Below, piece after piece: positions 1-7,430 of a DNA stretch of 35,301 nt; the first letter of the stretch is position 1; each line of letters begins with the position of its first letter. Under the pieces are notes generated by a model. That model was given only the letters and a program-made list of their open reading frames with translations. It was not told the DNA's origin and ran no database searches. This DNA comes from Lysinibacillus halotolerans (lineage in GTDB: Bacteria; Bacillota; Bacilli; Bacillales_A; Planococcaceae). The position numbers and the translations under genes are program-made. The DNA lies in assembly GCF_003711845.1 (NCBI RefSeq), contig NZ_RHLQ01000034.1, positions 1-35,301 of the forward strand, written 5' to 3'.

Positions 1-7
1 TTTCACT

Positions 8-97
8 CGATTTTCTGTACGAGGAAAATCGAAGGTAGAAAACGAAATGGGCCTCGCGTTAATGGCTGTGAATTTAAGAAAATTCACGGCCATTAAC
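8..97. repeat. two inverted repeats at the left edge, function unknown
   Basis: Two hairpins lie close together with no gene around them. The first pairs 7-15 with 24-32 (core CGATTTTC / GAAAATCG). The second is an 18-bp stem, 58-75 with 80-97 (GTTAATGGCTGTGAATTT against its complement with one G-U pair) and a 4-nt loop. Neither is followed by a T-run on either strand, so they are not obvious terminators. The GTGAATTT core of the second recurs in the terminator-like hairpin at 131-166. Confidence 0.6.
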
Positions 98-121
98 TAA
101 AGAAAAAAAGAATTTACACAC

Positions 122-173
122 AAAAATAGCGAAAGGTGAATTTGAGTTTCCTCAAATTCACCTTTCTCACTAT
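122..173 (-). terminator. terminator of the PrpR-type regulator gene
   Basis: A perfect 16-bp stem, 131-146 with 151-166 and a TTTC loop, is extended by ATAG/CTAT after a small internal loop. Read on the minus strand it is followed by TTTTTG, about 100 nt past the stop codon of the gene at 275-1954. Confidence 0.6.
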
Positions 174-274
174 TTGAAGCTAGTTATGTCCCATCCTCTT
201 TATCATACTTAAGTGTATTTTTGTCTTCTTTCAAGCAGACGGGGTAGACCTTTTAGTAAAGTTCTTAGAAAGCT

Positions 275-1954
275 TTAATTCCCCTCATTTTTTAACTTTC
301 TCCATAAAGTTGCTCGATTAATTCCGAGGCGTTCTGCCGTCTTAGATTGATTAAAATTTTCTTCCTTTAACACAAGTTCGATAATTTCTCTTTCAATTTC
401 TTTTAAAGTGCCTTTTAAAGAAATAGGTTTTAAACAATGACTTTGTTGTTTTAATATTCTTTCAACAGTTTCATGTTGTATTATATAGTCTTTTTCGTTT
501 AGTACAATTTGTTTCATGATAGAGTGCAGATCATCTATATTAAATGGATAGTTCGTTTCTTCCAGTAAAGTAAGGGATTTGTTTTTAATTTTAACGGGAG
601 TTGTCCCGTATTCTTCATGAAATTTGGATAAAAAATAGTGGATTAAAGGTACGATATCTTCTTTTCGCTCTTGAAGAGTAGGTAGTTGAATTTTATTACA
701 CTTTAACCATTCAAAGGATTCGAATTGATAATTATGTTCACATAATACAAACATATGAATATGTTTTTCTAGACAATTTTGAATGAATGCAGATAAAACT
801 TCAACTTCTTCGATTAATTCACAATGTTTTAATTTAATCGTTCTTACATATTGTATTGGAAGTGTATTTAATTGATTGATATCAAAATATTTAAAATCGA
901 TCGTTAATAATAATCCATCTTCATGTTTTTCATGAATATAAGTTGAAATAAAGTCTTTTCCTGTACCTTGCTCTCCGACAAGTAAAATTGGTTCTTTATG
1001 TTTGAAAAGTAATTCTACCTGTTTGTACACATGTTGTATTGAACTCGATTCTTTAATGACAGGCTTATGAAGTGAATGGGTTTGAACAGTTAAACCGTGT
1101 TGATTGATAAGGTGATTATATTTTTTCAATACAAACAGTTTATATCCAAATTCTGAGACGTAATATCCTTTTATTTCAATTACATCATTATCTACTACTA
1201 GTAATTTTGAAGCCCTCGGTTTTGTATCATTCATGTCTGTATTCAATATGTATAAATGATCCTTTAAATCACGAGTAAAATTTAACGTAGAAAAATGTTC
1301 ATAAATGATATGGTTTTCCTTACTAAGAACAACAATATTTTTATATTTACTTTGAACGATTTGCTCAAATATTTTACTTGGTACATCTGCATAATTTTTG
1401 TATTCATTGATCTGTTTGGCCCGTTCGAGTGCTTGTAAAATCGTTTCTTTACTTGATTGGATTAAAAATCCTTTCAGTCCATAGGTTTCGCTAATATGGG
1501 TTACAAGCCTATCGCCAATAATTTGTTTAAACCCTTTATTTTTTAATTCTAAAATTAAAGGGGGAATCTCTTCTAAATGTTCCACAGTGTAAATTGAAAT
1601 AGGGATATCCATTAAACCGATAATCGCCTTTGCGACATGGGTAATGGATTGCATGCCAATAAGGGCAGATTTAGTCGTTAAATTCGATGCTAATGAAAGG
1701 GAACGAATTAAATCATATCCTGATATGTGCATATCAATTACTGGTTTTTTTACAGCATTTTTAATTAACTTTGCAGTTGTACCTCTACTTATAAAAATAT
1801 CGGTCGCACACTCTTCTTTAATAGCGATATTTACCCCATCTTCTAAGCTGCCGACGGATGTGCGAATAATTAATTCTGGAAAGAGGGCGCAACATTCGCT
1901 AACGACAGGTACCATTGTGGCATAAGGGGCTATAACATGTACTCGACTCTTCAT
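275..1954 (-). CDS. PrpR-type transcriptional regulator with degenerate AAA+ domain
   Basis: A 559-residue regulator. Residues about 4-180 resemble the PrpR_N sensor domain of propionate-catabolism activators (opening RVHVIAPYATMVP). A Walker A motif, GEQGTGKD, lies at 327-334. The later AAA+ motif LPTLQERKEDIVPL starts near 424. A Fis-type helix-turn-helix fills about 515-557 (NQSKTAERLGINRATLWRKL). The stretch between Walker A and LPTL is short and shows neither a hydrophobic-DE Walker B nor the GAFTGA loop that contacts sigma-54, and the usual YPGNVREL motif reads YPFNIDDL. It may therefore act without sigma-54, as TyrR does; that is inference. I chose the ATG at 1954 because GGTG lies 8 nt upstream; a TTG at 1978 has no ribosome site. 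The ligand is unknown. The gene lies downstream of the TetR gene on the same strand, 45 bp away. Confidence 0.8.
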   Translation of the reverse strand: MKSRVHVIAPYATMVPVVSECCALFPELIIRTSVGSLEDGVNIAIKEECATDIFISRGTTAKLIKNAVKKPVIDMHISGYDLIRSLSLASNLTTKSALIGMQSITHVAKAIIGLMDIPISIYTVEHLEEIPPLILELKNKGFKQIIGDRLVTHISETYGLKGFLIQSSKETILQALERAKQINEYKNYADVPSKIFEQIVQSKYKNIVVLSKENHIIYEHFSTLNFTRDLKDHLYILNTDMNDTKPRASKLLVVDNDVIEIKGYYVSEFGYKLFVLKKYNHLINQHGLTVQTHSLHKPVIKESSSIQHVYKQVELLFKHKEPILLVGEQGTGKDFISTYIHEKHEDGLLLTIDFKYFDINQLNTLPIQYVRTIKLKHCELIEEVEVLSAFIQNCLEKHIHMFVLCEHNYQFESFEWLKCNKIQLPTLQERKEDIVPLIHYFLSKFHEEYGTTPVKIKNKSLTLLEETNYPFNIDDLHSIMKQIVLNEKDYIIQHETVERILKQQSHCLKPISLKGTLKEIEREIIELVLKEENFNQSKTAERLGINRATLWRKLKNEGN

Positions 1955-1999
1955 TTTCTTTACACCACTTTTCTTCAAGTTATAAAAATTGTGTTTTAC

Positions 2000-2602
2000 T
2001 TATTTACCAATGTATTCATAAGAAGAAATATGGGTTTTTGTTAAATCGATAATATCGTTGATAAAATCTTCTTCAGATCGACTAAAACTACTTGTAATCC
2101 AATCCATTAGTAATCCATAAAAACCATAAGAAGTATATAATTTAAAGTAATCCATATTAACAGGTGTATTATTAATCGTTTTAAAGATAAATTGCTCTTT
2201 ATATATTTTAGTAATCGTCAACGGAAACTGGGTATGTAGACCAGGTAACGTATTTTCATATTTGACAAGCTCAAAAAAGTTTCGATTTTCATAAATGAAA
2301 TGGACGATATGAAAAGCCGGTTTCGTTAACTGGGATGTATTTACTCTTTGCCCATAAATATATGGTTGTCCGACAGCTTCTTCTAAACCTTTTAACATTG
2401 ATTCTAATAATTCTTTTGCTAAATGTTCCTTGTCTTGAAAGTGAACATAAAAAGTACTTCGATTATAGTTCGCGTATTCGACGATATCTTTCACGGTAAT
2501 CGAATGGTAGCCAATTTCTTTAGTCAAATCGATAAGTGCTTGTTTAAAATGGGTTTTTGTCCTATTTTGGCGTCTAGTTGTTTGGAGATCGTCTTTTGCC
2601 AT
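2000..2602 (-). CDS. TetR/AcrR family transcriptional regulator
   Basis: A 200-residue DNA-binding protein. The N-terminal TetR helix-turn-helix is clear at residues about 15-60 (TVKDIVEYANYNRSTFYVHF). The C-terminal half looks like the TetR_C family found in DhaS-type regulators, a weak assignment by eye. The start is ATG at 2602 behind AAGGAGG; the reading frame is open 51 codons further up but lacks a ribosome site there. It is divergent from the short-chain dehydrogenase gene across a 198-bp gap holding inverted repeats, so it probably represses that dehydrogenase and possibly itself. The inducer is unknown. Confidence 0.85.
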   Translation of the reverse strand: MAKDDLQTTRRQNRTKTHFKQALIDLTKEIGYHSITVKDIVEYANYNRSTFYVHFQDKEHLAKELLESMLKGLEEAVGQPYIYGQRVNTSQLTKPAFHIVHFIYENRNFFELVKYENTLPGLHTQFPLTITKIYKEQFIFKTINNTPVNMDYFKLYTSYGFYGLLMDWITSSFSRSEEDFINDIIDLTKTHISSYEYIGK

Positions 2603-2633
2603 TAGAATCCTCCTTATTTCAACACAAAGCATA

Positions 2634-2734
2634 AAAGTGTCTATGTAATCAACACATTGAATTATATTAATGATTGTACCATGAAGTGAGAAGAGTACAA
2701 TGAAATTGTAAACAATATAGAACACTTTACATAG
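2634..2734. promoter_or_regulatory. divergent tetR / dehydrogenase control region
   Basis: The gap holds an inverted repeat, ATTGTAC (2673-2679) and GTACAAT (2695-2701). It also holds a second pair of elements in opposite orientation: AAAGTGT plus CTATGTAA (2634-2648) and ACACTTTACATAG (2722-2734). A TATAAT for the tetR side is at 2661-2666 on the minus strand, 59 bp from its ATG. That TetR binds here is inference from position. Confidence 0.4.
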
Positions 2735-2800
2735 GGATAATTTACCATTAGTCAATGGGGTTTAGGTTCTATTTTGTAAAACTATTTGGGAGGTATATAC

Positions 2801-3538
2801 ATGGCTAAATTACAAAATAAAGTAGCGGTTATTACTGGTGGAGCTTCTGGTATTGGAGCGGCTACTGCTCGTCTTTTTGTAAAAGAAGGAGCGAAAGTAG
2901 TACTTGTTGATTTAAATGAAGAAAAAGGAAATGCTTTTGAGGCAGAATTAAAAGAACAAAACGCCGAAGCTTTATTTATAAAAGCAAATATTACAAGTGA
3001 AGAAGAAGTGGCAAACGTTTTTAAACAAACAATTGAAACTTTCGGAAAAGTAGATGTTGTTTTTAACAACGCAGGTATTGGTCGTGTTCATTCATCCCAC
3101 GACTTAGAATATTCTGAGTGGAGAAATACAGTAAATGTAGATTTAGACGGGGTGTTCTTAGTTGCCCGTGAAGCAATTCGTGAATTTTTGAAAGCTGATG
3201 GTGGGGTAATTGTCAACACTGCTTCTATGTATGGTTGGGTAGGATCTCCAGGTTCAGCGGCATACAATGCAGCAAAAGGTGGAGTGATTAATTTAACTCG
3301 TTCATTAGCTTTAGAATATGCTGAACAAAATATTCGTATTAATGCATTATGTCCTGGTTTTATTGATACACCAATTATTCCTGAAGAAAGTAAAGAAGCA
3401 TTACGCTCTATGACACCGATGAAACGTCTAGGTAAGGATGAAGAAATGGCTAAAGCTGTTTTATTTATGTCTTGTGATGATTCTTCATTTATGACTGGAA
3501 ATACATTAACAGTTGACGGTGGATATACAGCTCAATAA
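2801..3538 (+). CDS. short-chain dehydrogenase/reductase (classical SDR)
   Basis: A 245-residue NAD(P)-dependent oxidoreductase. The Rossmann motif TGGASGIG is at residues 12-19, NNAG near 90, and the catalytic Ser/Tyr/Lys set lies in the stretch NTASMYG...YNAAK. It ends in the family's DGGYTAQ tail. Length is normal for classical SDRs of the FabG / glucose-1-dehydrogenase type; the substrate cannot be read from the sequence. The start is ATG at 2801, 7 nt after GGGAGG; an in-frame TTG at 2786 overlaps that site and was not used. Divergent from the TetR gene, followed by its own terminator, so it is probably a single-gene unit induced by a small molecule. Confidence 0.88.
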   Translation: MAKLQNKVAVITGGASGIGAATARLFVKEGAKVVLVDLNEEKGNAFEAELKEQNAEALFIKANITSEEEVANVFKQTIETFGKVDVVFNNAGIGRVHSSHDLEYSEWRNTVNVDLDGVFLVAREAIREFLKADGGVIVNTASMYGWVGSPGSAAYNAAKGGVINLTRSLALEYAEQNIRINALCPGFIDTPIIPEESKEALRSMTPMKRLGKDEEMAKAVLFMSCDDSSFMTGNTLTVDGGYTAQ

Positions 3539-3571
3539 TTTTTTTATACAGAATTTCGTTCACACATTAAG

Positions 3572-3615
3572 AGACTGGTTTCGTAGTTGATTGCTATGAA
3601 ATCAGTCTTTTTTTA
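3572..3615 (+). terminator. terminator after the SDR gene
   Basis: A long hairpin pairs AGACTGGTTTC (3572-3582) with GAAATCAGTCT (3598-3608); GTAG/CTAT continues the stem inward. A run of T follows. Confidence 0.85.
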
Positions 3616-3691
3616 TTGCATAAACGAAGATTATGAAATTATTTCAAATGTTACAAATATTTCATTTTATTTCTATTTTTATATCAATATG

Positions 3692-3775
3692 TATAATCCT
3701 GTAAAACCCTGGAGAGTACTTAGTCCATAAATTTCATTACAAATTTCGAAAAAAATGTAAGGAGGACTAAGTATG
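3692..3775 (+). promoter_or_regulatory. promoter and ribosome-site hairpin of the LysM-3D gene
   Basis: A TATAAT is at 3692-3697 with no good -35. The leader holds a perfect 10-bp inverted repeat, TACTTAGTCC at 3717-3726 and GGACTAAGTA at 3764-3773. The right arm takes the last GG of the AAGGAGG ribosome site and the A of the ATG. If folded, translation initiation would be blocked. Confidence 0.5.
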
Positions 3776-4555
3776 AAGTCTAAAATCGCTTTACTAACTT
3801 TATTTCTAGTATTTTCGTTTACTACAAATTCTTTTGCTATGGACATAGATAAATCCGCAATGCACACGAATGGTGTCATTGAACAACTCATTATTACAGA
3901 TGCGTTGGAAAATGTACTGTTTGATGATGTTTTAGAGAAAGACAAAGTGTTTTATAAGGCGGCACAACCAGAAACGTACAAAGTAAAGGAAGGGGACAAC
4001 CTATTCCGGATTGCTTTGAATCATCAAATTGAATTAGAGGATTTAATGGAATGGAATAATTTAAAAGACTACACAATCCATCCTGGTGATGAACTGATTT
4101 TGTATAAGGATAATAGCAAAGAAGGTAAGAAAACAACTGTTGCAGATGCTTCTTCAACAACGACAAAAGTAAAACAAGAAAAAACAACAAAGGAAAAGAA
4201 GGCTCAAACAAATACAAAAACATCTAAAAGCACAAAGGTAAGTTCAAGTCCAGAACCATCAACAGGAAAAGAAATGACTGTGACAGCAACAGCTTATACA
4301 GCTTATTGTGAAGGATGTTCAGGAACAACCGCAATAGGAATTGATTTAAGAGCAAACCCAAACCAAAAAGTAATCGCAGTGGATCCTAATATTATTCCCC
4401 TCGGATCGAGAGTTTGGGTGGAAGGATATGGGGAAGCTATTGCAGGGGATACTGGTGGTGCCATTAAAGGAAATAAAATAGACGTCTTCATTCCTTCCCA
4501 AAATCAAGCTTTGGAATGGGGAAGAAAAAAAGTAAAAGTGAAAATTTTGAATTAA
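3773..4555 (+). CDS. secreted LysM and 3D domain cell-wall protein (YocH-like)
   Basis: A 260-residue exported protein. A signal peptide covers residues 1-22 (cleavage near SFA). One LysM peptidoglycan-binding domain spans about 68-112 (YKVKEGDNLFRIA). A Thr/Lys/Ser-rich linker runs about 117-166. A 3D domain spans 168-258, with the three conserved Asp at D204 (AVDP), D226 (GDTGGAIKG) and D237 (KIDVF). This LysM-3D layout matches B. subtilis YocH, a WalKR-controlled wall hydrolase or lytic transglycosylase-like protein. I searched upstream for a WalR box and saw only one half site, so that control is not shown here. The start ATG follows AAGGAGG. It is monocistronic, with a terminator behind it. 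Confidence 0.88.
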   Translation: MKSKIALLTLFLVFSFTTNSFAMDIDKSAMHTNGVIEQLIITDALENVLFDDVLEKDKVFYKAAQPETYKVKEGDNLFRIALNHQIELEDLMEWNNLKDYTIHPGDELILYKDNSKEGKKTTVADASSTTTKVKQEKTTKEKKAQTNTKTSKSTKVSSSPEPSTGKEMTVTATAYTAYCEGCSGTTAIGIDLRANPNQKVIAVDPNIIPLGSRVWVEGYGEAIAGDTGGAIKGNKIDVFIPSQNQALEWGRKKVKVKILN

Positions 4556-4577
4556 TCATATGTTACAAATGTGAAGC

Positions 4578-4609
4578 AACCCTTAAAGATCATTCTTTAA
4601 GGGTTTTTT
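4578..4609 (+). terminator. terminator after the LysM-3D gene
   Basis: A perfect 12-bp stem, AACCCTTAAAGA (4578-4589) and TCTTTAAGGGTT (4594-4605) with a 4-nt loop, runs into T. Confidence 0.92.
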
Positions 4610-4897
4610 GTCGATTTATAACGGAAAAGTTTCAAAAGTGTCATTAATTAATAAATGAAAAAGGATAGCGTGATAGATAGTCATGATTTATTGATGTAAA
4701 GAAACGTTACATATAAGTATTATTTCATTACAAAGTATGATGTAGTTTGCTGTGGAACATTTTTCCTACTATCAACTAAAAAATATGTATTTAATATGAG
4801 TGAAAGGTTGTGTTTTTATGAAATCGCATACATAAATGATGATAGATCAATAACGATGAATTTCATTTTTCCTAGTTGTCTATTGTTTTTACTTAAA

Positions 4898-4914
4898 TGT
4901 CACATTTTCTAACA
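4898..4914. promoter_or_regulatory. GlnR/TnrA box 1 upstream of the amt promoter
   Basis: TGTCA-N7-TAACA is a full match to the TGTNA-N7-TNACA consensus of Bacillus GlnR and TnrA. It is centred about 70 bp before the expected transcription start, a place suited to activation. The gap 4610-4897 before it shows no gene or clear structure. Confidence 0.82.
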
Positions 4915-4942
4915 TCTATGAAAATAATTAATGAAAATTGTA

Positions 4943-4970
4943 TTGACATTAATAAAATATAGGATAAAAT
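4943..4970 (+). promoter_or_regulatory. amt promoter
   Basis: A -35 TTGACA at 4943-4948 and a -10 TAAAAT at 4965-4970 are spaced 16 nt apart. They lie between two GlnR/TnrA-type boxes. Confidence 0.75.
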
Positions 4971-4985
4971 AAACGTAATAAAACA

Positions 4986-5002
4986 TGTTACATTTCCTAA
5001 CA
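4986..5002. promoter_or_regulatory. GlnR/TnrA box 2 downstream of the amt promoter
   Basis: TGTTA-N7-TAACA again matches the consensus fully and is almost the same as box 1 over 19 bp. It lies just past the expected start of transcription, a place suited to repression. Confidence 0.8.
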
Positions 5003-5055
5003 TCATAGAATAACTTAAAGTAACGTAGAGTTTTGAAAGAAGGGAGAATGAGTTT

Positions 5056-6354
5056 ATGGAAGCTGTTCAAGTATTAATGGATAACCTGTGGGTAGGGATT
5101 GGTGCCATTTTAGTTTTCTTCATGTTAGGTGGATTTATTTTACTCGAAGCAGGCTCGACTAGAATGAAAAATGCAGGTCATATTGCTGGGAAAACAATCT
5201 TTACAGCTGGGATTGGAACTTTAGTGTTCTGGGCAGTTGGTTATGGTTTTATTTATGGAGATGGGAATCCCTTTATCGGGTTATCAAATTTCTTCTATGG
5301 CGACGCATCTGCTCCAGAAGGTGGTTTAACGACTGCTGTAGATTTTTCTTTCCAAGTCATGTTCGCATTAGTTTCGTTAACAATCGCCTTTGGTGGCTTT
5401 GCTGAACGAGCAAAATTATCGGTATATGTTATTTTTGCCATCCTATTTAGTGCTTTCATTTATCCAGTTGTTGCCCATTGGATTTGGGGCGGTGGTTGGT
5501 TAGCAGAGCACGGGAAGCAAGATTTTGCTGGCTCAACGGTCGTCCATTTAACGGGGGCAATGGCTGCACTAGCTGCTACGATGATCTTGAAACCACGTAT
5601 CGGTAAATACAATAAAGATGGTTCGTCGAATGTTCTTGCAGGACATAACCAGGTTTATACTACATTAGGTGTCCTTATTCTTTGGGTTGGTTGGTTTGGT
5701 TTCAACGGTGCTAGTACGTTTGGTGTTGCTGATGGTTTCTTTGGCTATGTTATTCTAAATACTCAATTAGCTGCTGGTGCGGGTGCTGTGGCAGCAATGT
5801 TTACAGCTTGGGCTAAAACAGGTAAAGCAGATGTTCCAACAACATTAAATGGTGCCCTTGCAGGTTTAGTAGCCATTACGGCTTCTTGTGGATTTGTAGC
5901 TCCCTGGGCTGCGGTTGTAATCGGATTGATCGGCGGTATTATGGTCGTATTCAGTATGCAATTATTTGAAAAACTTAAAATCGATGACCCAATTGCTGCG
6001 TTATCTGTTCACGGTACTGTGGGGGTTTGGGGCACACTTTCAAATGGTCTATTTGCATTACCAGCACTATCTACTGACATTGATTGGGGTCAAGCAGGAT
6101 TATTCTACGGTGGTGGCTGGGAACAATTAGGCGTTCAAGCTTTAGGTGTTGTAGCATCTGGTGCTTATGCATTTGTTATCTCATTCATTATTCTTAAAAT
6201 TATGGATAAAGTGATGGGTGGTCTTCGCGTTTCAGAAGAAGAGGAAATCATGGGCTTAGATATGTCTGAACACGGAAGCTACGGTTATCCTGAACAAATG
6301 GCGTTAGAAGAAGCGAAATTAACAACAGCTGCAACGAAGGAAAAATTTTCATGA
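5056..6354 (+). CDS. amtB: ammonium transporter (Amt/AmtB family)
   Basis: A 432-residue polytopic membrane protein that conducts NH3/NH4+ inward. Family signatures are visible: GFILLEAGSTRMKNAGHI near the N-terminus, VVAHWIWGGGWL, GSTVVHLTGAMAALAATM, and DDPIAALSVHGTVGVWGTL late in the protein, with the two pore histidine regions. The start ATG lies 9 nt after AAGGGAG. In B. subtilis the equivalent nrgA is followed by the PII gene nrgB/glnK; here no PII gene follows. A terminator closes the unit and a DUF294 gene comes next. The double GlnR/TnrA boxes predict expression under nitrogen limitation. Confidence 0.95.
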   Translation: MEAVQVLMDNLWVGIGAILVFFMLGGFILLEAGSTRMKNAGHIAGKTIFTAGIGTLVFWAVGYGFIYGDGNPFIGLSNFFYGDASAPEGGLTTAVDFSFQVMFALVSLTIAFGGFAERAKLSVYVIFAILFSAFIYPVVAHWIWGGGWLAEHGKQDFAGSTVVHLTGAMAALAATMILKPRIGKYNKDGSSNVLAGHNQVYTTLGVLILWVGWFGFNGASTFGVADGFFGYVILNTQLAAGAGAVAAMFTAWAKTGKADVPTTLNGALAGLVAITASCGFVAPWAAVVIGLIGGIMVVFSMQLFEKLKIDDPIAALSVHGTVGVWGTLSNGLFALPALSTDIDWGQAGLFYGGGWEQLGVQALGVVASGAYAFVISFIILKIMDKVMGGLRVSEEEEIMGLDMSEHGSYGYPEQMALEEAKLTTAATKEKFS

Positions 6355-6385
6355 ATAAATAAGTGATATACTTTATACTTAATCA

Positions 6386-6414
6386 AAAAAGCCTCTGATT
6401 TTCAGAGGCTTTTT
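6386..6414 (+). terminator. terminator after amtB
   Basis: GCCTCTGA (6391-6398) pairs with TCAGAGGC (6402-6409), flanked by A and T runs, so it may work in both directions. Confidence 0.9.
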
Positions 6415-6435
6415 GTATAAAAGGGAAGTGTAGGA

Positions 6436-7398
6436 ATGGAAACGTATGAGTCAATTAAAAAGTGGAAAGATGCGCATATTTCTTCCTACTTATTAAGTAA
6501 CGTTTCTCTCAACGAATTTCATGATCAAGTGATGTTGAAAGTGTTACATGTTGCAATGGGCAAAATTGAATGGTCAAAACCTCCATGTGAATTTATTTGG
6601 TTTATTACTGGTAGTGGGGGGCGTTTTGAACAAGGGTTGATTAGTGACCAAGATCATGGCATCGTATATGAAATTTCAAATGAAGAAAATGATCAGTATT
6701 TCAAAGTATTAGGGGAAGAGCTGTCTTATGGGATGGATTGTGTAGGTTATCCTTATTGTAATGGGAATATTATGAGTTCTAATCCAATTTGGTGTAAGTC
6801 ACTAGAGCAATGGCGCACTCAAATTATCCATTGGATGGAAAACGAAAGTTGGGAATCTATTCGTTATTTACAAATTTTTTATGATGCTAGAGTTCTATAT
6901 GGGAATACAAATTATATCCAACAATTAAAGTCCATTATATTAGAATATCAACTTGAACACCCTTCTCTATTAAGTAGATTTGTAGCAAACGTTAAACATA
7001 TAAAGTCTGTAATTGGTCCGATGGGGCAAATTTTAGTTGAACAACATGGTGTTTATCAAGGTTGTATTAATTTAAAATACGCTGCCTTTTTACCATACGT
7101 AAATTCCATCAGACTTTTATCTATAAAAGAAGGGGTTTATAAAACTTCGACGTTAGAACGGATTGAACAACTTAAGAAAAAAGTGAGATATAAAGACTTG
7201 CTCCAATATAGCTTTGAAAACTTTTCAACGCTGATCACTTATCGAATGTCTTTATTTCATTCGAAAAATTATGATGATACCCATTACTTAAATATAAAAA
7301 AATTAAGTAAAGAACAACGGAAACAGTTGAAACGAATTTTAAAAGATGGCAAAAAGCTACATGATTCGGTAGTAGAGTTAACGTTTTTAAAAAGTTAA
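6436..7398 (+). CDS. DUF294 nucleotidyltransferase-like protein (GlnD-related)
   Basis: A 320-residue soluble protein. Its N-terminal half carries the nucleotidyltransferase motif GSGGRFEQ (59-66) followed by SDQDHGI (70-76), the metal-binding pattern of the DUF294/GlnD-like family. The C-terminal half (about 180-310) fits the helical DUF294_C domain. Unlike many relatives it shows no CBS or cyclic-nucleotide-binding domain in front. The family is thought to modify a protein partner, but the partner is unknown. It sits 81 bp after amtB and 32 bp before a DEDDh exonuclease gene, with no terminator before the latter, so the two are probably co-transcribed. The terminator after amtB makes linkage to amt partial at most. 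Confidence 0.8.
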   Translation: METYESIKKWKDAHISSYLLSNVSLNEFHDQVMLKVLHVAMGKIEWSKPPCEFIWFITGSGGRFEQGLISDQDHGIVYEISNEENDQYFKVLGEELSYGMDCVGYPYCNGNIMSSNPIWCKSLEQWRTQIIHWMENESWESIRYLQIFYDARVLYGNTNYIQQLKSIILEYQLEHPSLLSRFVANVKHIKSVIGPMGQILVEQHGVYQGCINLKYAAFLPYVNSIRLLSIKEGVYKTSTLERIEQLKKKVRYKDLLQYSFENFSTLITYRMSLFHSKNYDDTHYLNIKKLSKEQRKQLKRILKDGKKLHDSVVELTFLKS

Positions 7399-7430
7399 AA
7401 GCTTAAATTTTGTAATAGAGGGTGTTCCAA

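Noticed and set aside
1976-1978. TTG as start of the PrpR-type gene
   Set aside because: No ribosome site precedes it. ATG 1954, eight codons later, has GGTG at a good distance and starts at the expected family position.
3640-3710. WalR box before the LysM-3D gene
   Set aside because: Only a single half site TGTTAC with a poor partner (TTTCAT) is visible; not enough for a direct repeat TGTWAH-N5-TGTWAH.
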